NCBI GenBank assembly: GCA_020849475.1
Contig: JADLGE010000010.1
Coordinates: 62,001-126,000 of the forward strand
Reading direction: 5' to 3'
Length of the DNA: 64,000 nucleotides
Source of the DNA: Gammaproteobacteria bacterium
Lineage (GTDB): Bacteria; Pseudomonadota; Gammaproteobacteria; Ga0077536
Shown here: piece by piece, positions 42,424 to 50,184 of the stretch
Position numbering within the stretch: the first letter of the stretch is position 1
How the letters are laid out: every line of letters starts with the position of its first letter
Made by a program: the position numbers and the translations under genes
Notes under the pieces: model-generated
Database searches by the model: none
The model's input: only the letters and a program-made list of their open reading frames with translations
Told to the model about the DNA's origin: nothing

Positions 42424-44385
42424 TCAGGCCAGCGCGCCGTCGGCGGCCAGCACCTCGGCGACATCGTCCATGCCGAGTTCGCGCATCTTGCTGCGGGTCT
42501 GCAGACCGGTGTCGCGATCCCAACCGCGCCATTCGTAGTATTCGTCAAGCACCGGCACGAACATGTCGGCCGCCACTTTGCCGGCATACATACCTTCCGG
42601 GTTCGGCTCCCACATCCAGCGTTCGCAGATGGTGTCGTGTTCGCGACGCAAGCCGATGCGCGAGTTGATGGCCTTCTCGAGATTGCAGATGCGCTCGCCG
42701 TCCTGCATGAGTTCGTCGGGCGTGCGCTCAATGCCGGTGACGGCGGCGAAGGCTTTGCCGTAATACTCCTGCGGCATGTAGCCGGCCGGGTCGAGCATCC
42801 AGTGGAACAGGCACACGCCGTAGGAATTGAGCAAGGCCACCTGGTTTTCGACCAGCGCCGTGCACGCGCCCTTCAATACCGGCGTCGACAGATCGGCGGC
42901 CTCGGTGCGGCCGTTGAAATATTTCTTCGAGAGATCCTTGCGCTGGAATTTCTCGATGAGACCGATGCCCTTCAGGTGATCGGCGCCGCGCGAGGCGACC
43001 GCCATGTTGTTCATCCAGGTCGGGAACGGCCGCATTTCCTCGGTGAAGCTCGCGCCGCCCTTGCCGTAGATGGCGTACTTCATGAAGTTCTGGCCCTTCA
43101 TGGCGGACAGCTTCAGCGCGCCGAAGTAAGGCCCGTCGCTGAACATCACGCCGAAGGGATTGCTCTGGAACACCACGCTTTCGATGCAGGCCTCGATGTC
43201 TTCCATGTTGCCCCAGCGCAAGGGCTGGGCGCGGCCGAAAAGCTCGGCAACATCGCGGTCCGACAACAGCTCGCGCTGCTTCAATTCCATGATGAAGCTG
43301 ATTGAGCAGGACAAGTCCTGGTTGTCGACGCCGTAGTCGTTGGTGATCTTGCCCCAGTGCGCGACCTCGGCCCAATCGCGCACGTCGAGCATGCCGGCAG
43401 CGCTGCCGGTGGTGAGATATTCGGGGCGGCGGAACGCTTCGCCCTTGTACTTGGCGGCGGCCTCGGTCTCGTTGCCTTCGATTTTGTATTTGCCGTCGCA
43501 GGCAATGAAGCAGTCGGACGAACAGACTTCCGAGTAACGGTGATACTTCTTCACCCAGTTGTCGGAGCGCACTTCTTCGCCGCGGAACTGGTTGCCCTGG
43601 TTGTTGCGCCAGGCGTGGCCGCCGATGTGCTGATACATCTCGACCGCGCCCAAGGTGCCGCGACGCTTGAAGCCATACACCGCTTCGTTGCCGTCTATCT
43701 TGCCCTTGAAGTCCTTCGACCACGCCAGCATGTCTTTCGGGCGCGTGACCGGCAGGCCGCCGTTGCCCTGCACGGCGATGGCTTTCAAATTCTTCGAGCC
43801 CAGCACCGCGCCGCCGCCGCCGCGCGCATGGATGCGCAAGGCATCGGCCACCACGCCCGCCACGCCGACCATGTTCTCGCCGGCCTGGCTTATGGACAGC
43901 GTGCTGGTCTTGGACGGCCAGGTGCCGTGGGTCTCCTGCAGGATGGCGTGGGTCTCGCTGGTGTTCTTGCCCCACAGGTGCGCAGCGTCGAGCAAGGACA
44001 CTTCATCGTTGCAGATATGCAGATACATCGGCTTCGGCGCGCGGCCCGTGATGGCGATGTATTCGTAGGCGGTGAAGCGCACCATGTAGGGAAACTTGCC
44101 GCCACCGGCCGAGTCGCCAAAGATGCCATAGGTCGGGCTCTTGAAGGTGATGCGGCCCTTCACGCCGCTGCCGGCGCCGGTGCCGGCCAAGGGCCCGACG
44201 CCGAACACGAAGATGTTGTCGGGACTGCGCGGATCGCAGTGGATGTCGTGGGTTAAAAAATGCTCCCACATGATCCAGTTGTTGATGCCCGAGCCACCCA
44301 CCCAGCGTTCGAACATCTGGTGCGGGATGACTTCACTCTTCAACTCACCGGTGGTGAGATCGACGCGCAATAAACGGCTTTCCAT
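42424..44385 (-). CDS. Aldehyde ferredoxin oxidoreductase-family tungsten/molybdenum enzyme
   Basis: The 653-residue protein has the AOR N-terminal pattern (LLRVDLTTGELKSE, FERWVGGSGIN, GPLAGTGAGSGVKGR). The iron-sulfur site is CSSDCFIAC in the middle with a fourth Cys in LNSYGVCLFH. The first spacing (C-x3-C-x3-C) is wider than the CxxCxxxC of classical AOR, so the enzyme may belong to a BamB-like or other branch. The family oxidises aldehydes or reduces acids or aromatic thioesters at a bis-pyranopterin W or Mo centre. The neighbouring ferredoxin and MoaD-like genes support a working complex. Confidence 0.87.
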   Translation of the reverse strand: MESRLLRVDLTTGELKSEVIPHQMFERWVGGSGINNWIMWEHFLTHDIHCDPRSPDNIFVFGVGPLAGTGAGSGVKGRITFKSPTYGIFGDSAGGGKFPYMVRFTAYEYIAITGRAPKPMYLHICNDEVSLLDAAHLWGKNTSETHAILQETHGTWPSKTSTLSISQAGENMVGVAGVVADALRIHARGGGGAVLGSKNLKAIAVQGNGGLPVTRPKDMLAWSKDFKGKIDGNEAVYGFKRRGTLGAVEMYQHIGGHAWRNNQGNQFRGEEVRSDNWVKKYHRYSEVCSSDCFIACDGKYKIEGNETEAAAKYKGEAFRRPEYLTTGSAAGMLDVRDWAEVAHWGKITNDYGVDNQDLSCSISFIMELKQRELLSDRDVAELFGRAQPLRWGNMEDIEACIESVVFQSNPFGVMFSDGPYFGALKLSAMKGQNFMKYAIYGKGGASFTEEMRPFPTWMNNMAVASRGADHLKGIGLIEKFQRKDLSKKYFNGRTEAADLSTPVLKGACTALVENQVALLNSYGVCLFHWMLDPAGYMPQEYYGKAFAAVTGIERTPDELMQDGERICNLEKAINSRIGLRREHDTICERWMWEPNPEGMYAGKVAADMFVPVLDEYYEWRGWDRDTGLQTRSKMRELGMDDVAEVLAADGALA

Positions 44386-44420
44386 CGTGCTGCTCCCCTG
44401 GATGGCTGGCGCAGAGGCGC

Positions 44421-45074
44421 TCAGGCCGAACTGCTGATTTCACCGCGCTCGAGCATGGCTTGCATCATGCCCACTTCGTCGCGCTTCTCGGCTTTCTGTT
44501 TGGTGACACGGTTGAACTCGGCCTGCTCTTCGAAGAACAGCACCGGCAGTCGCGTGTATTGCTTGCCGTTGTTGAGCATCTCGGGGCGCGTCGCGCAGGC
44601 GCTCACGCACACTGGCTCACCGCCGCACAAATCGCACTTCAACAACTCGCCGCTGGGCGCGACGAACACCACGTCGAACGGACAGCCCGGCACGCATTCC
44701 ATGCATTGAATGCAGTTGTCCTGCTCGATGACCGCGGCGCGGGTGGCCGGGTCGTAGTAGAAGGCGTCGGTCGGGCACACGTCGGCGCAGGGCGGCGGGT
44801 TGCCACAGTGGTGGCAGATTTCGGCGACGAAGCCGAGACCGTCGGGATTGATGCGCGACGGTTTCTCCGGCGCATGATCGATGCGTAAACGCGCGTACTG
44901 CGGATTGACCGTGCCATCCGGCGAATGGGCCAGCGCGCAGGCCACTTCGCAGACATTGCATTCGGTGCATTGATTGCGCAGCGCGAACAATTTAACCGCG
45001 ACGTTCGGCACTTCCTCACCGGGCGCATAGCGCACCGCGCCGGTGACCATTTCTGTTTGCGCGTTGACGGTCAT
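44421..45074 (-). CDS. Ferredoxin-type electron-transfer subunit with four 4Fe-4S motifs
   Basis: The 217-residue protein has four cysteine groups: CTECNVCEVAC, CHHCGNPPPCADVCP, CIQCMECVPGCP and CDLCGGEPVCVSAC. This resembles the HycB/DmsB class of electron-transfer subunits. It precedes the AOR-type enzyme by 35 nt on the same strand and probably passes its electrons. The C-terminal 35 residues are charged and helical. Confidence 0.9.
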   Translation of the reverse strand: MTVNAQTEMVTGAVRYAPGEEVPNVAVKLFALRNQCTECNVCEVACALAHSPDGTVNPQYARLRIDHAPEKPSRINPDGLGFVAEICHHCGNPPPCADVCPTDAFYYDPATRAAVIEQDNCIQCMECVPGCPFDVVFVAPSGELLKCDLCGGEPVCVSACATRPEMLNNGKQYTRLPVLFFEEQAEFNRVTKQKAEKRDEVGMMQAMLERGEISSSA

Positions 45075-45245
45075 GGGTGAGGGTTCTCGGCCTGGGTCTT
45101 TGATCTAAGCGGCGATGCGTGCTGGTGTCAACCAAGGCGCAGTGTCTGGTGCGTGGATATACCCAAGCGGGTCTGCGGGAAATAACCCTGTCTCGTCACG
45201 CGCGAATTGCGCACAATAACCGCCACCCACTCGCGGCGATGACAG

Positions 45246-45494
45246 ATGACCGAGCCAGCCTTTGAAACCCTGGTGCATCCGGAACATGGGAGCCTGGCGG
45301 CGCGTCGCCTGCTCGATTGTGTGTTCGCGCTGACCCCCAAAGGGACGATCGCGCATTTTCATATCGAGCAGATGGACGTCGAAACGCGTGACGATGAAGT
45401 CATCTATCGTCTGAGCGCGCGCACCGCCCTGCCGGAACGCGCGCGCTGCCAGATCATTCCGCCCTTCGTACCGGCCTTCAAACGCAGAGCCTGA
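45246..45494 (+). CDS. Small protein of unknown function
   Basis: An 82-residue frame (MTEPAFETLVHPEHG) with composition and codon use like real genes, ending 10 nt before the rhodanese-like gene. It has a strand pattern IAHFHIEQMDVETRDDEVIYRLSA with no recognised motif. It is probably cotranscribed with the rhodanese. The opposite-strand frame is taken to be a shadow. Confidence 0.5.
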   Translation: MTEPAFETLVHPEHGSLAARRLLDCVFALTPKGTIAHFHIEQMDVETRDDEVIYRLSARTALPERARCQIIPPFVPAFKRRA

Positions 45495-45504
45495 GCGAGC
45501 GCCC

Positions 45505-45945
45505 ATGAGTCATTCGATAGTCACGCCGCTGGAAGCATCCCTGCGCATCGCCGCCGACGGCGCCGCGACCTATGTCGATGTGCGCACCGTCGCCGAATTC
45601 GTGCAAGGTCATCCGCGCGGCCGCGTCATCAACGTGCCCATCGAGTTCTATCACCCGCAGACCGGCGCCGCCCACGCCAACGCCAGCTTTCAGTTGGTGA
45701 TGGAACACACACTGTCCTTGGACACCCCCCTGATCGTGGGGGGTGATGACGGCCCACGCGCAGGTGTTGCCGCGACGCTGCTCGGCGCAGCCGGCTTTAC
45801 GAACGTGAGCGTGATGAGCGCCGGCCTGCCCGGCTGGCGCGAGTGTGCCCTGCCTGTCACCGGCAACAATGCCGATGGCGTGAGCTACGTGTCGCTGCTG
45901 ACCCCCGCCAAGCGCAAGGGTGCGCCGGCGGCGGAGCATCATTGA
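45505..45945 (+). CDS. Rhodanese-like domain protein lacking the catalytic cysteine
   Basis: The 146-residue protein has the rhodanese pattern TYVDVRTVAEFVQGHPRGRVINVP at the N-terminus and VSVMSAGLPGWRECALPV at the C-terminus. The active-site loop, normally Cys-x-x-G-x-R, reads GGDDGPRAG. The sulfur-accepting Cys is therefore absent; the only Cys (in GWRECALPV) lies elsewhere. It may be a regulatory or binding domain rather than a sulfurtransferase. It is close to the MoaD-like/AOR operon but on the other strand. Confidence 0.78.
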   Translation: MSHSIVTPLEASLRIAADGAATYVDVRTVAEFVQGHPRGRVINVPIEFYHPQTGAAHANASFQLVMEHTLSLDTPLIVGGDDGPRAGVAATLLGAAGFTNVSVMSAGLPGWRECALPVTGNNADGVSYVSLLTPAKRKGAPAAEHH

Positions 45946-45970
45946 GGCGCTGGGCCCGCACCGGTCTATG

Positions 45971-45996
45971 GTGGGTCAGACTTCAGTCTGACCCAC
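45971..45996. repeat. REP-like palindrome, family 1
   Basis: GTGGGTCAGACT-TC-AGTCTGACCCAC is a perfect inverted repeat with 12-nt arms, 25 nt after the rhodanese stop and before the convergent zinc-ribbon gene. Confidence 0.9.
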
Positions 45997-46030
45997 AATG
46001 AAAAGAAAACCCTTCTTCCGGAGAGTTTTG

Positions 46031-46309
46031 TCAGAAATTCTTGCTGCGCATCGGCGACACCGTCGCGCCGTGCTTGAGGTTGGTCGAGGCCTTGGCGTCG
46101 GCCTTGAGCTGCTTGCCGACCGTCCACGGCGCGCTGGTGGCATTGCCGGAGCCGATGAGCTTGGTCACGGCGGCGTCGGCCGGTACGTCGCCCAAGGGGC
46201 GCTGCATGTGTTCACAGATCTGGCCCCAGGTGGTGAACTTGTCGGCCATGCGGTGCACGACCTCGAAGACTTCGCCATTGGCTTCGCAACGGTATTCGTA
46301 CAGGGGCAT
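46031..46309 (-). CDS. FmdB-like zinc-ribbon protein with degenerate metal site
   Basis: The 92-residue protein starts MPLYEYRCEANGEVFEVVHRM, which matches the FmdB family N-terminus. The family normally has two Cys-x-x-Cys knuckles, but only one Cys remains at each position (RCEANG and QICEHM). Zinc binding is therefore doubtful. The C-terminal half, which carries the sequence SAPWTVGKQLKADAKAST, is basic and does not resemble other domains. Confidence 0.7.
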   Translation of the reverse strand: MPLYEYRCEANGEVFEVVHRMADKFTTWGQICEHMQRPLGDVPADAAVTKLIGSGNATSAPWTVGKQLKADAKASTNLKHGATVSPMRSKNF

Positions 46310-46485
46310 GGCAGGCTTCCTCGAAATTCTGGGTGGTCAGGGCTCGCGATTATAGCCGAGCCGGGTGTGCAGTCAGTGCCTGGCCGGCAGCGCGCGGTTC
46401 ACGCCGCCTCCCCGTTCGCGCACTTCCCTTCGGCAGGCGCGGCCTCCTAGACTTGCGCCCTGACCAAATCGCAAGGGGAGAGGCG

Positions 46486-46560
46486 ATGGCAAGCGGGGCT
46501 TACGGCACCATTTCGTCCGACATCGACAGCCCCGACCACCGGGCGCACCCCGCACACTAA
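46486..46560 (+). CDS. Putative 24-residue leader peptide upstream of the MFS transporter
   Basis: An ATG 5 nt after a strong AAGGGGAGAGG ribosome binding site opens a 24-codon frame that begins MASGAYGTISSDIDS. It ends at TAA 46558-46560. Its stop TAAGGA overlaps the likely ribosome binding site of the MFS gene (start 46573). This is the architecture of a translationally coupled leader or attenuator peptide. Conservation in relatives has not been tested. Confidence 0.45.
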   Translation: MASGAYGTISSDIDSPDHRAHPAH

Positions 46561-46572
46561 GGACTCCCCTCA

Positions 46573-47877
46573 ATGAACACTGCTGCCGACTCGGCCTTGG
46601 AAGCCGCCACTGCGCGCGGCTGGCCGCGACGCTATACCGTCATCGCCTTGTGCGTGGCGGCGTCCTTCGTGTGCTACATCGACCGCGTCAACATCTCGGT
46701 CGCGGTGATTGGCATGCAGGAGCAGTTCGGCTGGAGCGACAAGACCAAGGGCCTCGTGCTGTCGTCGTTCTTCCTCGGCTACATGCTGTTCCAGGTGCCG
46801 AGCGGCTGGCTCGCGAGTCGCATCGGCGGCAAGCTGGTGCTGGGCGCGGCGGTGGTGTGGTGGTCGATATTCACCATCCTGACGCCCATCGCCGCGGCCA
46901 TGTCACTGCCGATACTGCTGCTGACCCGCGTGGCCATGGGCTTGGGCGAAGCCGCCATGTATCCGGCCGCATACAACCTGTTTGCGCGCTGGGTGCCGAA
47001 GCGGGAGCGTTCACGCGCGCTGGCGCTGTTGGTGAGCGGCATTCCCCTCGGCACCATGATTGGCTCCATGAGCACCGGCTGGATAGTCAAGGCCTGGGGC
47101 TGGGAGTCGGTGTTCTACCTGTTCGGCGCGCTCGGGATCGTGTGGTGCACGTGGTGGTTCCTGCGCGCCTACGACAGCCCGGAAGACGATGCGCAGATGT
47201 CGGCGGCCGAGCGCGCCCTGATGGCCGCCCATGCAGAGGAGGCCGCGGTGCCGCGCGGGCCGGTGGCCGTGCCGTGGCGTTTCCTGCTCACGCACAAAGC
47301 GGTATGGGCGCTCATCACCAATCACTTCTGCAGCAACTGGGTGCTGTACATGCTGCTCGCCTGGCTGCCGAGCTATTTCCACAGCGTGCTGCACTTCGAT
47401 CTGGTCAAGGCCGGGCTGTTGTCGGCGGCGCCGTGGCTGTCGATGTTCGTGTTCGGCAACCTGGGCGGGCTGCTTGCTGATCGCCTGATCCACGGCGGCG
47501 TGGATCTCACCCTGGTGCGCAAGTGCATGCAGCTCGCCGGCCTGCTCGGCGCCGCAACCTGCATGCTGTCGGTGCAGAACGTCACCAGCCCGACGCCGGC
47601 GGTGGCGCTGATGTGCGGCGCACTCGGCTTCATCTCGCTCACCTGGTCCGGTTTCATGCCCAACCATCTCGAGATCGCGCCGCGCTACGCGGACGTCCTG
47701 ATGGGCATCACCAACACCGCCGGCACCATCCCCGGTGTGGTCGGGGTCTACGTCACCGGCTGGCTGGTGGCGGAAACCGGCAGTTACGCCGCGCCCTTCA
47801 TGCTGTGCGCGGCGGTCGAGGTGCTGGGCGCGGTGGTGTGGCTGGCCTGGGGCACGGCCAAGCGCATCGTGGATTGA
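46573..47877 (+). CDS. MFS transporter, anion:cation symporter (ACS) family
   Basis: The 434-residue protein has 12 predicted helices. The family-typical start is SFVCYIDRVNISVAVIGM and the loop after TM2 reads GWLASRIGGK. GEAAMYPAAYNLFARW is a common ACS motif in TM4. Members import organic anions such as sugar acids, phthalate or 4-hydroxyphenylacetate, which would suit this catabolic neighbourhood, but no substrate can be named. It is preceded by a possible leader peptide. Confidence 0.85.
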   Translation: MNTAADSALEAATARGWPRRYTVIALCVAASFVCYIDRVNISVAVIGMQEQFGWSDKTKGLVLSSFFLGYMLFQVPSGWLASRIGGKLVLGAAVVWWSIFTILTPIAAAMSLPILLLTRVAMGLGEAAMYPAAYNLFARWVPKRERSRALALLVSGIPLGTMIGSMSTGWIVKAWGWESVFYLFGALGIVWCTWWFLRAYDSPEDDAQMSAAERALMAAHAEEAAVPRGPVAVPWRFLLTHKAVWALITNHFCSNWVLYMLLAWLPSYFHSVLHFDLVKAGLLSAAPWLSMFVFGNLGGLLADRLIHGGVDLTLVRKCMQLAGLLGAATCMLSVQNVTSPTPAVALMCGALGFISLTWSGFMPNHLEIAPRYADVLMGITNTAGTIPGVVGVYVTGWLVAETGSYAAPFMLCAAVEVLGAVVWLAWGTAKRIVD

Positions 47878-47903
47878 AGGGCGCGCCGACATGCCGGCCT
47901 CCC

Positions 47904-47976
47904 TTGTGGGTCAGACTTCAGTCTGGCCCCCCTGCGACGACGGCTTCTAATGTCAGACTGAAGCCTGACCCACAAT
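47904..47976. repeat. Paired REP-like palindromes, family 1
   Basis: Two imperfect copies (arms GTCAGACT/AGTCTGGC and GTCAGACT/AGCCTGAC) lie about 25 nt apart with GTGGG flanks facing outward. The pair is located after the MFS stop and upstream of the thiolase gene. Confidence 0.8.
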
Positions 47977-48114
47977 CGGCAAGCGGGCGTCTGTTGCGTC
48001 CGGCCGGCGGGATGCCCTGATGATGGCCCCGTGCTACATTCCGGCCGTTGATCCCAGTCCGCGCGCCACGCCCACATTGCGCGCTTCACGGTAAATTCCA
48101 GAAGGAGAATCCCC

Positions 48115-49263
48115 ATGGCCGAGGCCTACATCATCGACGCCGTCCGCACCCCCACCGGCAAACGCAAAGGCAGCCTCATGGACATGCATCCGGCCGACCT
48201 CGGCGCGCATGTGATCCGCGCCATCGTCGAGCGTAATGCTATTCCGGACGAGGACTACGATGACGTCATCTTCGGCTGCCTCGACGCCATCGGGCCCTTG
48301 GCCGGCGACATCGCCCGCACCTGCTGGCTGACCGCCGGCTACAGCGAAGCGGTGCCCGGTGTGACCATCGACCGCCAGTGCGGCTCCTCGCAGCAGTCCG
48401 TGCATTTCGCCGCGCAGGCGGTGATGTCCGGCGTCAACGACGTGGTGCTGGCCGGCGGCGTGCAGATCATGACCAAGATTCCGATTGGCTCGTCGGCGCA
48501 GGTCGGTGGCGCATTCGGCTTCAAGGATCCGATTGCCGGCTCGCCCGGCTGGACCAGCCGCTATGGCAGTACTCCGCCCAGCCAGTTCGCCGGCGCACAG
48601 ATGATGGTCGACAAGTGGGGTTTCAGCCGCGAGGACCTCGAAGTCTATGCGCTCGAAAGCCATCGCCGCGCCGCGCAGGCCATCCGCGAAGGCCGCTTCG
48701 ATCGCGAAATCGCGCCGGTCGGCGACTTCAAGATGGACGAGACCGTGCGCGAGTCGACGCTCGAAGCCATGGCCTCGCTCGACACCATCTTCGGCCTGAA
48801 GTCCATCACCGCCGCCGTCGCCAGCCAGACCTGCGACGCCTCCTCGGCGGTGCTCATCGCCTCGGAAGCAGCGGTCAAGCGCTACAACCTGAAGCCGCGT
48901 GCACGCATCCATCACATGAGCGTGCGCGCCGAAGATCCGATCATGATGCTGTCGGCGCCCATCCTCACCACCCGCTACGCGATGCAGAAGTCGGGCATGA
49001 AGATGGAAGACATCGACCTCGTTGAAATCAACGAAGCGTTCGCGCCGGTGCCGCTGGCATGGCTGAAGGAGATTGGTTACCCGCACGAGAAGACCAACGT
49101 CAACGGCGGCGCGATTGCGCTCGGTCATCCGCTCGGCGCGACCGGCACCAAGCTCATGACCACCTTGCTGCATGAACTCGAGCGCACCGGTGGTCGCTAT
49201 GGTCTGCAGACCATGTGCGAAGGCGGCGGTCAGGCCAACGTCACCATCATCGAGCGTCTGTAA
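48115..49263 (+). CDS. Acetyl-CoA acetyltransferase (thiolase family)
   Basis: The 382-residue enzyme has the acyl-accepting Cys in DRQCGSSQQSVHFAAQAV. The catalytic His is in NGGAIALGHPLGATGTK and the second Cys in MCEGGGQANVTII. GAAGGAG is upstream of the start. It cleaves or forms 3-ketoacyl-CoA, most likely in beta-oxidation of a catabolic intermediate. A strong terminator follows. Confidence 0.92.
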   Translation: MAEAYIIDAVRTPTGKRKGSLMDMHPADLGAHVIRAIVERNAIPDEDYDDVIFGCLDAIGPLAGDIARTCWLTAGYSEAVPGVTIDRQCGSSQQSVHFAAQAVMSGVNDVVLAGGVQIMTKIPIGSSAQVGGAFGFKDPIAGSPGWTSRYGSTPPSQFAGAQMMVDKWGFSREDLEVYALESHRRAAQAIREGRFDREIAPVGDFKMDETVRESTLEAMASLDTIFGLKSITAAVASQTCDASSAVLIASEAAVKRYNLKPRARIHHMSVRAEDPIMMLSAPILTTRYAMQKSGMKMEDIDLVEINEAFAPVPLAWLKEIGYPHEKTNVNGGAIALGHPLGATGTKLMTTLLHELERTGGRYGLQTMCEGGGQANVTIIERL

Positions 49264-49305
49264 GCACGGCGCGCCGCCCGCCAGCGCGGTGCGGATGCGA
49301 CTCGC

Positions 49306-49354
49306 AGGCCGGCTTGACCAGCGCCCTCGGCGCCAGGTCAAGCCGGCCTTTTTT
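49306..49354 (+). terminator. Rho-independent terminator after thiolase
   Basis: AGGCCGGCTTGACC and GGTCAAGCCGGCCT form a 14-bp stem with a 16-nt loop, followed directly by TTTTT. It is the clearest intrinsic terminator in the window. It lies 23 nt before the VOC start, so the VOC gene must have its own promoter within or after it, or be read by leak-through. Confidence 0.92.
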
Positions 49355-49377
49355 GTTCATGCCCCGAGGAGCCAGCC

Positions 49378-50070
49378 ATGACCCAGTTGAACGGTATCCA
49401 TCACCTCGCGCTCATGACCGCCGATGTGAAAGCGCAAATCGAGTTCTTCTCCGACGTGCTGGGCATGAAGCTCAAGGCCTTGTACTGGATGCACGGGGTC
49501 GAAGGCTATTTCCACGCCTTCATGGAATTGAATCCCCATTGCTGCGTGGCCTTCGTCGCCGCGCCGGCGGTGAAAGACATTCCCACCGAATTCGGCGTGT
49601 CCCATGCCGGCAATCCCGGCAGTCCCAGCGCCGCCGGCACCATGCAGCACGTGGCCTTCAACGTCGATGACGATGCGGCGCTGCTGGCGATGCGCGATCG
49701 CATCCGTTCACGCGGCGTGCGCGTGCTGGGGCCGCTCGACCATGGCTTCTGCAAATCCATTTATTTCGCCGGCCCGGAAAACCTGGTGCTGGAGGTCTCG
49801 ACCTCCGAGCGCGCCATCGACGCCGAAGCGTGGATAGATCCCGAAGTGGTGGCCTTGAACGGCATCAACGCCGAGGAACTCGCGCGCTACAAGAACCCAC
49901 CCGCTTTCAGCGATCACGGCGGCGCCCTTGCCCAACCGGCGGCCGGCAGCGGCCGGCCCGAATACAGCCAGATGTCGCCGGCCTTCGCCCACGCATTCAA
50001 TCTTGCCGATGAGGTCGTGACGCGCGCCATGAGCGAGACCACGCCGCCGGTGCCGGCCGCCGCGCGTTGA
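49378..50070 (+). CDS. VOC (glyoxalase/extradiol dioxygenase fold) family protein
   Basis: The 230-residue protein has a single VOC domain in residues 1-140 (GIHHLALMTADV, ADVKAQIEFFSDVLGMKL, TMQHVAFNVDD, NLVLEVSTSE). Likely metal ligands are His8 or His9, a His in the TMQHVAF strand and the late Glu. The C-terminal 80 residues are hydrophilic. It may be a ring-cleaving dioxygenase or isomerase; the substrate is unknown. GAGGAG is upstream of the start. Confidence 0.8.
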   Translation: MTQLNGIHHLALMTADVKAQIEFFSDVLGMKLKALYWMHGVEGYFHAFMELNPHCCVAFVAAPAVKDIPTEFGVSHAGNPGSPSAAGTMQHVAFNVDDDAALLAMRDRIRSRGVRVLGPLDHGFCKSIYFAGPENLVLEVSTSERAIDAEAWIDPEVVALNGINAEELARYKNPPAFSDHGGALAQPAAGSGRPEYSQMSPAFAHAFNLADEVVTRAMSETTPPVPAAAR

Positions 50071-50184
50071 GCAAACGCCCACGCCCGATAAGGCTTTCGA
50101 TGAATAGGGACGGCCCGCCATTTGATCCATAATCGCGCTCGACAGCCGCGACCATAACGCGGCGCAACCGGAGGTTCTGACCCC

